Source: Zarea fungicola (lineage: Eukaryota > Ascomycota > Sordariomycetes > Hypocreales > Cordycipitaceae). Taken from it: a stretch of 64,000 nt of DNA. Location of the stretch: NCBI GenBank assembly GCA_900169235.1, contig FWCC01000185.1, positions 62,001-126,000 on the forward strand. The letters run 5' to 3'. Below, piece after piece: positions 57,308-64,000 of this stretch (its first letter is position 1; each line of letters starts with the position of its first letter). The notes under the pieces were generated by a model. That model saw nothing but the letters and a program-made list of their open reading frames with translations. It had not been told where the DNA came from and searched no databases. The position numbers were made by a program, and so were the translations under genes.

Positions 57308-60075
57308 ATGGGAGACGTGTCTGGCCTGCAATCCCAAATGGATACCGGACTTGTTGTGAACAACATGAGCGGACAGGCTCGGTCTCGTCAGCAGATTGAC
57401 GCTGGCTGGGTTTTTGCCCAGGCGGACTCGAGCGAGCCCTTTCGTGCCGTCTCTCAGTTTCCCACGGTGAACCACCTAGATCTCATGCACCACGGGCTCA
57501 TTCCCGATCCGCGCAAAGACCTCAACGCCAAAAAGGTGCAGTGGGTTGGTGAGAAGGAGTGGATTTACAAGACCACGTTTGACTTTGCCGAGGCCAAGGA
57601 TGCTGCTGCCGCCTCGCAAAAGGCGCAGCATGTCCTTGTCTTTGAGGGATTAGACACGCATTGCCAGATTAGCCTCAATGGCAAGCAGCTTCTCAGGACA
57701 GACAATATGTACCTGGAGTGGCGCATTGATGTCACTGACAAGCTTCAGAGCGGCCCCAACGATTTGGAGCTGCGCTTCGAGTCTACCTTTTTAGTTGGCA
57801 AGGTACGACAACAGCCACTGGCCAAAAAAGAATAAAGAAAATTATACTGACGCATTCTAAAGCAACTCGAAAAAGACCAGGGCTTTATTAACAAGTTTTG
57901 GAACGGCGATTCTTCCCGAATGAACACCCGCAAGGTGCCATGCCACTACGGTTGGGATTGGTAAGTTGGCGGCCCATAGAGCAACAGCTCCGTATAAGTC
58001 GGACCCAAAACGACTAACATTTACGCAGGGGCCCTACCCTCCTCACTTCCGGTCCGTGGAGACCAATCTACCTTGAATCATTCGCCACTCGAATTGCCGA
58101 CCTCGGCATTGATGTCGAGGTGGCTGACAGCCTTGACCTGGCCACGGTGACAGTGACTGTTGACCTCGAGGGCGCCAACGCGGACAAGGCCAGCTCCGTG
58201 GTGGAGCTTCTTGATCCCTCTGGGGCCAAGGTGGCAGAGGGCAAGTCCCAGGGCGGCAAGGGATGCAGGCTCACCGTGATCAACCCGCGTCTATGGTACC
58301 CTCTGGGCTACGGCGAGCAGCCGCTCTACACGGTCAAGGCCACCGTCGAGGGTGCCGCCGACAGCGTGTCCAAGCGCACCGGCCTGCGGCTCTCGGAGCT
58401 CGTGCAGCGGCCGCTTCCCGGTCAAAAGGGCCAGAGCTTCTTCTTCCGGGTCAACAACATCCCCATCTACTCGCAGGGCACCGACTGGATCCCGCCGGAC
58501 GTGTTCCTGCCGCGGATGACGCCGCAGCGGTACCGCGACTGGCTGACGTGGGCGGCCAAGGGCAACCAGAACATGATCCGGGTGTGGGGCGGCGGCATAT
58601 ACGAGGAGGACGTCTTCTACGACCTGTGCGACGAGCTGGGCATCCTCATCTGGCAGGACTACATGCTGGGGTGCGGCGCGTACCCGTTCCACGAGTACCT
58701 GGTGGACACGATCAAGGCCGAGGCCGAGTACAACGTGCGGCGCATGCGGCACCACCCGTGCATCGTGCTGTGGTGCGGCAACAACGAGGACTACATGTTT
58801 GCCGAGATCTTCAAGCTCGAGTACGACCGCGCCGACGAGAACCCGGAGAACTGGGTCAAGTCCAACTTCCCCGGCCGCTACTACTACGAGATTACGCTCA
58901 AGGAGGTGACGGAGCGGCTGTGCCCCCGCGTCCCCTACCACCTGTCGAGTCCCTTTGGCGGCTCCTACGCCAACGACCCGCTCGTGGGTGACATTCACTC
59001 GTGGCAGGTGTGGATGGCGGACCAGCCGCGGTACCCTTACCAGGAGTACGAGAAGCTGACGGGCCGCTTCGTGAGCGAGTTTGGCATGAAGTCGTTCCCG
59101 TGCAGCCGGACGATGAATGCGCTCATCAGCGACCCGAAGCAGCGGCACCCGCAGTCGGCGACGCTGGACGCGTGGCACATGGCGCCCGAGGACCAGCGCA
59201 CGCTGTCCATGTACCTGGTGGACAACCTGCGGCACGGCAACGACCTGGACTCGTACGCGTGGGCGACGCAGCTCATCCAGGCCGAGTCGACCGACTACAG
59301 CTCGCGCGCGTTCCGCCGGCTGTGGCGGGGGCCCGGCAACGAGTCGTGCGCGGGGTGCCTCATCTGGCAGCTCAACGACTGCTTCCCCGCGGTGAGCTGG
59401 TCGCTGCTGGACAGCGCGGTGCGGCCCAAGCTGGCGTACTACGTGACCCGGCGCAACTACAGCCCGCTGCTGGTGGGCGCGACGCGCCGCGTGACGGAGA
59501 AGAAGGACAGTGCCTTTACGCACGTGGATGTCAAGAAGGAGACGCACACGGAGCTGTGGGTGTCCAACTTCACCATCCGCCCCGTCGAGGCGGAGCTGGA
59601 GGTCACCTTTATCAGCATCGCGACGGGCGAGCACGTGCAGCGCACCACGACGAGCATCGTGCTGGCGCCGAACCGGTCCGAGGAGCTGGACACGGTGCTG
59701 TTCCCGGCATCGCACCAGGAGACGCCGACGGACCTGGTCGTCGCGTTGCGTCTGCTCGAGCCGGGCTCCAAGACTGTGCTGGCGCGCTACGTGGAGTTCC
59801 CGCAGCCGCTGCGGCATACCGACTTTGGCGGGGCCAAGGTGTCGGTGAAGCCTCTGGGCGGGATGCAATGGGCCGTGAGCGTGACGGAGGGTGTGGCCAA
59901 GGCGGTTGAGCTGTATGTAGACACGGAGGACGACGAGGCGGCGGACTCGTACCACTTTAGCGACAATGCGCTGGATTTGGTGCCTGGCGATGAGCAGATT
60001 GTAACGGTAGAGCTAAAGGAGGGAGCCAAGGCTCCCGAGGGAGGCATTGTCATCAAGGAGCGTCACTACCTGTAG
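57308..60075 (+). CDS. mndB: Beta-mannosidase, GH2, intracellular type
   Basis: Releases mannose from the non-reducing ends of beta-1,4-manno-oligosaccharides with retention. Three exons, 57308-57802, 57863-57960 and 58029-60075, give 879 residues. No signal peptide is present, so this is the cytosolic B-type enzyme. The N-terminal galactose-binding-like domain contains WIYKTTFDF and FEGLDTHCQISLNGK. The junction motif KVPCHYGWDWGPTLLTSG spans intron 2. The barrel carries NQNMIRVWGGGIYEED, LWCGNNEDYMF with the acid/base Glu451, and RFVSEFGMKSFP with the nucleophile Glu548. The last exon is very GC-rich at third positions, which generates long antisense ORFs. Head-to-head with the sugar transporter, it probably hydrolyses imported mannobiose. 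Confidence 0.95.
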
Positions 60076-62197
60076 AAAATGGTGGACGTTTCGATTCCGG
60101 GATATGTTTGTTTCTTTGGTCTGGAGTTGGTATACAAATAGAAGTAGATTGTTCAAGAAAATGCACAAGTACGATACAATGGTGATTCCAGCGGCAAAGA
60201 CGCAACATGGTTGTTCACGGACGAGACGAAGAATGGAATGTTGATTGGTGCCACTTTGCCAACAAGAGTGAAGCGCTGTGGGAGTGGTGCCAAGCAGGAG
60301 AGGGGCCGACTGCATGCCAGTAATACGACGTGCGGATGCAGGAGGCAGCCTCACGGGTGTAGCGGATGTTGAGTGTAGAAGCAGTTTGCAGTTTGCAGTT
60401 TGCAGTTTGCAGTTTGTAGAGCATTTTTTTAGAATTCATCTAGATGACTGTGATTCTCAACTGGATATGGCGTATGGTCGTCTTGATTAATACATAATGG
60501 TCGCTTGTCAGCAGACGGGACTGTGCGGTAGGCTGATGCTGTGCGGTAAAGTTGAGTGACTATTGGCGACGAGGCGGTGACTAAAGAGAGACAAGGTACG
60601 GTACTTGAAGAAGATTGATAAAATGGACGGAGAGGAAGCGGCAATATTGATTGATACGGGATCCAATTCGGAAGCGACGCCGGCATCTGGGAATGGCACG
60701 GATAATTAATATTACTAGGCCATGTTTGGAGGCGGCAAAACCTAAAACCGCAAGCATGCAACATAAAACAGGCTGCCCCGTGTTTGTGCGCTGGTGGAAG
60801 CCCTTGTTCGCGAGGGTGGTGGATATGCGTAGTTTTACAGGGTTGAGCCCATCTTGGCATTGGAAGGGATATTGGATAATTGGAGCTGCATTTTAATTTT
60901 AGAAACAAGTAAAGGTTGATGACAAAGTTGCATGCTTATTTCAGGCCCAACTATTTATGTGGAATACTGGACTGGGACATGGATGCAGAGGTCTTGTGAA
61001 TGTTTGGCGCCGTAGCAACTGCTGATGGACGGTGGCACAGCAGACTCACAGCCACTCAACTACAACCACTACTACGTGCTGGTACACTGCTTGGGTGCCA
61101 ACCCCCGAGGGCCACTAGAATCGTGTCGCTGGCAACGTTGATTCGCCGCGGGGTGCTACAAGTCTCCGGATGGGGCGGAGACTTGGCCGACGACAGCGGC
61201 CAATTAATAGGTGAGCCAAGCCTGTGACGGGCAAGGTTACCACAGCACTCACTGCCGCTCACTGTAAACTCAAAGGTACTAAGGAGCCCCTGTTGCCCAG
61301 CGAAACAAGCATACCAGTAACAAGCATACCAGTATCAAGACTGAATCAGCACACGAGTACTCCGTAACAAAGGTCGCATTGTCATTTTATAGCAGCAAGG
61401 CAGAAAGCATCAGCAGAGTGTGTTGCAGCAGGCACCCTGCCTCGTATTACACGCACACTAGGTACCCAGTAAGCATGTATCCTCCGCTATTCTTGATATG
61501 CGCTGTCGTAGGCCGTACAGCGGTACAGTGGTGTATCCCCTGTACGACAGAATGTGTGGCTGCCGGCTTGGCAGAAGCAAGTCCACCCTGGGCGCATTTT
61601 TCATTCAACATTCAATTCAACATTCAAAATCCAGCCAGATTCAGCCAGCATCAGCCCCCTCCAAGCCTCAGAATCCCTCCGTCACCCACATGGTGGCCAC
61701 ACAGGACCACTAAAAGTGCTTCTTGCTGCCCCAAAGGTTCCTCCGTTGGCCACATCCCTCCACCGTTCTTCTCACCAGGGCAGCGCTGGCTCCCACTCGC
61801 TGGCCGACTGCATCACTGGCTGACTGACTCTGGCCGCCAAACCCTTCCAACTCCAAACAAAGGAGACGTCTGTGGCTGTGTCGCAATCCCAAATAAACCT
61901 TTGCTGAATTCCTTCTCTCCACGGCTGCCCACACATTTTCCTTTTGCCTTGTTTCTCTCTCTTTTTCTTGCCCTCTCACTTTGTTCGTCTCGACCAGCTT
62001 TGTTTTATTACATAGACGTCACAGTCCGCACGCAGAACCCGACTAGCCGGCCCTCTTGCGGTCCACCCCCGGACGGCACTTTGAAAGACGCGAATGGAGC
62101 CCTGTCGGACCTAACCACTTCTACTTCCCATCGACCCTCATACAGACGAGACGAGGACTAGAAAAAAAAAAGTCGTCACTCTCTTGCCGGCGCAGCC
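60076..62197. other. 2.1-kb intergenic region before the ADAM protease
   Basis: Contains a 7-bp tandem array (60381-60415, listed) and a 15-bp unit present twice in tandem near 61304-61333. TACTCCGTA occurs at 61358-61366. The 61600-62190 part is C/T-rich and probably the long leader of the protease; a 260-codon ORF there is considered spurious. Confidence 0.5.
60381..60415. repeat. Five tandem copies of GCAGTTT
   Basis: A perfect 7-bp microsatellite, 35 bp long, about 300 bp after the beta-mannosidase stop codon, probably in or beyond its 3' UTR. Confidence 0.95.
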
Positions 62198-64000
62198 ATG
62201 GTTGCGTTACGGTCTCTCGCGACCGCTCTCGCCAGCGCCGCTCTCTTTTTCCACACATCGCTTGGTAAGCCTTCAACCACATGGCAGAGACATGCAGACA
62301 GACATGCATGCCCTGTCCTGCCTGTATCATGCCCTCCTACATGCCCAAACTAATCCCTCTCCGATAACCAGCCGAGTCCTTCAAGCGAAATCCAGTCGAC
62401 TACGTCACCCTAATAGACAATGTCAAGATAAATACCCCATCACACCGCGTCCACTCCCACTCCAAATTTGACCTCACATTTACCCTCCACAACGGCCACC
62501 AGAACATCAGACTCGCTCTCGAACCCAACAATGATCTCATTCCCGACGACTTGGCAGTTACCGTCCTCGGAGCCGACGGCCAAGTCGCCACCGCCCACCC
62601 CGTCTTGCGATCCGACCACAAAGTCTTCAAAGGTCATGCATTTATTCAACGGCACGGCGTCAAAGGTTGGTCCGCTGCAGGCTGGGCCCGTATCATGGTC
62701 CTCAAGGACGGCGACGAACCCGTCTTTGACGGAGCGTTCCGTATCGATGGCGACAACCACCACATTGAGACGGCATCAAAGTATCGCATCGTCAAGCACC
62801 AAGACGACCCCACCGTCCACCTCGACGACGAGGAAAACCCCGACAGCACCATGGTAGTATGGCGCGACTCTGACGTTGCCCTCGACGACAGCCCGTCCGA
62901 ATTGAAACGTCGATCTTCCGGCAGTGCCATCTGCGACTCCGACGCTCTGACTTTCAACTCTCAATACGATCCCGTCGCCCGCGACTTCAACCCTCTGCAA
63001 TCCATGGCCACGCATGAGCTCTTTGGCCGCCAGTCTATTGACGGCGGCGGTGGTGGCGACCCTGCCGGAAACCTGATTGCTAGCATCGGTTCTGTTGACG
63101 GCTGTCCAACAACGAAAAAGGTTGCCCTCGTTGGACTCGCCACCGACTGCACCTACTGGGGCATTTTCGGCTCCAAGGATGCCATTCAGACCCACGTCCT
63201 CGGCGTCGTCAACAAGGCCTCTGAACTTTATGAGAGCACCTTTAAGATTTCCCTGGCCGTTCGCAACCTGACCGTCATTGAAGCAAACTGCTCGAGCGGC
63301 GGCACCACCGCCACGCCCTGGAACGTCGACTGCGGGCCAAACTTTACCATTACCGACCGCCTCAACTCCTTTTCACTCTGGCGAGGCAAGTCCCAAGACA
63401 AAAACGCCTACTGGACACTCTTGACCAAGTGTGCCACCGATAGCGCCGTCGGTCTTGCCTGGCGCGGCCAGCTCTGCCGCCAGGGCTCCGCCCCCAATGG
63501 CGGCACCAACGACACCATCGCCGCTGCCAACGTCGTCGTCAACGGCCCAACCGAGTGGCAGATTTTTGCCCACGAAACAGGCCATACCTTTGGTGCTGTC
63601 CACGACTGCACGCCGGATCAGTGCCCCGTGAAGCCCTCGGCCCAGTCGTGCTGCCCTCTCAAGGCGACCCAATGCGACGCTGGCGGCCAGTTCATCATGA
63701 ACCCCTCCACCGGAAGCGGCATCACCAACTTTTCTCCCTGCTCCATCGGCAACATCTGCTCCGGTCTCAAGGGCAACGTCAAGTCCGACTGCCTCACCGA
63801 CAATAAAAACGTCGAAACCATTACGGAAAGCATCTGCGGCAACGGCATTGTCGAGCCCGGTGAGGACTGCGACTGCGGCGGCGCCGATGGCTGCGGCACC
63901 AACAAGTGCTGCAACCCCACGACCTGCAAGTTTGCCCAGGGCGCCGTCTGCGATCCCGCCAACGAGGACTGTTGCACCGACACCTGCAAATACGCCGGCG
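62198..64000 (+). CDS. ADAM-type zinc metalloprotease (partial, runs off the window)
   Basis: Secreted or membrane-anchored metzincin protease. Exon 1 is 62198-62264 and exon 2 begins at 62372 and stays open to the window edge, so the 3' end is missing. The first ~23 residues are a signal peptide (hydrophobic core ATALASAALFF). A prodomain follows, with a dibasic KRR site near residue 195 suited to kexin-like cleavage. The catalytic domain carries HETGHTFGAVHDC with zinc ligands His423, His427 and His433 and general base Glu424. The methionine-turn lies in FIMNPS. A Cys-rich disintegrin-like domain starts at CGNGIVEPGEDCDCG. This order matches fungal ADAM proteins such as Aspergillus AdmB and fission-yeast Mde10. 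A transmembrane segment would be expected beyond the edge. Substrates are unknown. Confidence 0.92.

Noticed and set aside
58291..59955. 554-codon minus ORF and a 302-codon plus ORF inside the beta-mannosidase
   Set aside because: Arg/Val/His-rich shadows of GC-rich third positions in the real exon.
61379..62161. 260-codon plus ORF upstream of the ADAM gene
   Set aside because: Biased Ser/Pro/His composition from a CT-rich leader; no motif, and it sits where the protease 5' UTR and promoter are expected.

Overview
The window comes from a filamentous ascomycete, most likely a Sordariomycete of the Hypocreales type. The evidence is many short introns (about 45-100 nt) with GT..AG ends and CTAAC-like branch points, CT-rich leaders, and family hallmarks such as a Pma1 proton ATPase, a bZIP/DUF3425 factor, a Zn2Cys6 factor and a GH2 beta-mannosidase. 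No bacterial, viral or organellar genes, tRNA, rRNA or CRISPR were seen. Exon coordinates were worked out by hand from splice signals and reading-frame closure. Family assignments rest on recognised motifs, not database searches.

Layout. 0.9-1.6 kb: an unrecognised ORF. 3.3-4.2 kb: a gasdermin-like protein whose first 45 residues resemble mitochondrial ATP synthase subunit k. 4.6-6.3 kb (-): mitochondrial citrate synthase. 8.7-11.2 kb: a Seb1/Nrd1-type transcription-termination factor. 12.7-15.7 kb: adenylosuccinate synthetase in 21 exons, two of them only 11 and 5 nt. 17.0-21.4 kb: a ~1,380-residue protein joining a GIY-YIG nuclease-like domain to six C-terminal Myb/SANT-like repeats. 22.3 kb: a small orphan ORF, then 8.3 kb without a recognisable gene up to the plasma-membrane H+-ATPase (30.9-34.7 kb). 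35.3-37.3 kb: DCAF4-like WD protein. 37.7-39.7 kb (-): bZIP/DUF3425 factor. 43.3-45.9 kb: acetyl-CoA synthetase. 46.5-48.8 kb (-): cytochrome P450. 50.7-53.3 kb (-): Zn2Cys6 factor. 54.1-56.3 kb (-): MFS sugar transporter, divergent from a beta-mannosidase (57.3-60.1 kb). 62.2 kb to the end: an ADAM-type metalloprotease cut by the window edge.

How parts may work together. Citrate synthase, acetyl-CoA synthetase, Pma1 and the synthetase are core metabolism and need not be co-regulated. The Zn2Cys6 factor, transporter and leaderless beta-mannosidase look like a small module for taking up and splitting manno-oligosaccharides. The transporter/mannosidase promoter carries three exact copies and one variant of AGGTTTACCG. 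The 15.7-30.9 kb stretch, with the GIY-YIG/Myb gene and the gene-poor tract, looks like accessory DNA set among housekeeping genes. The candidates most likely to be new are the GIY-YIG/Myb protein and the gasdermin-like protein.
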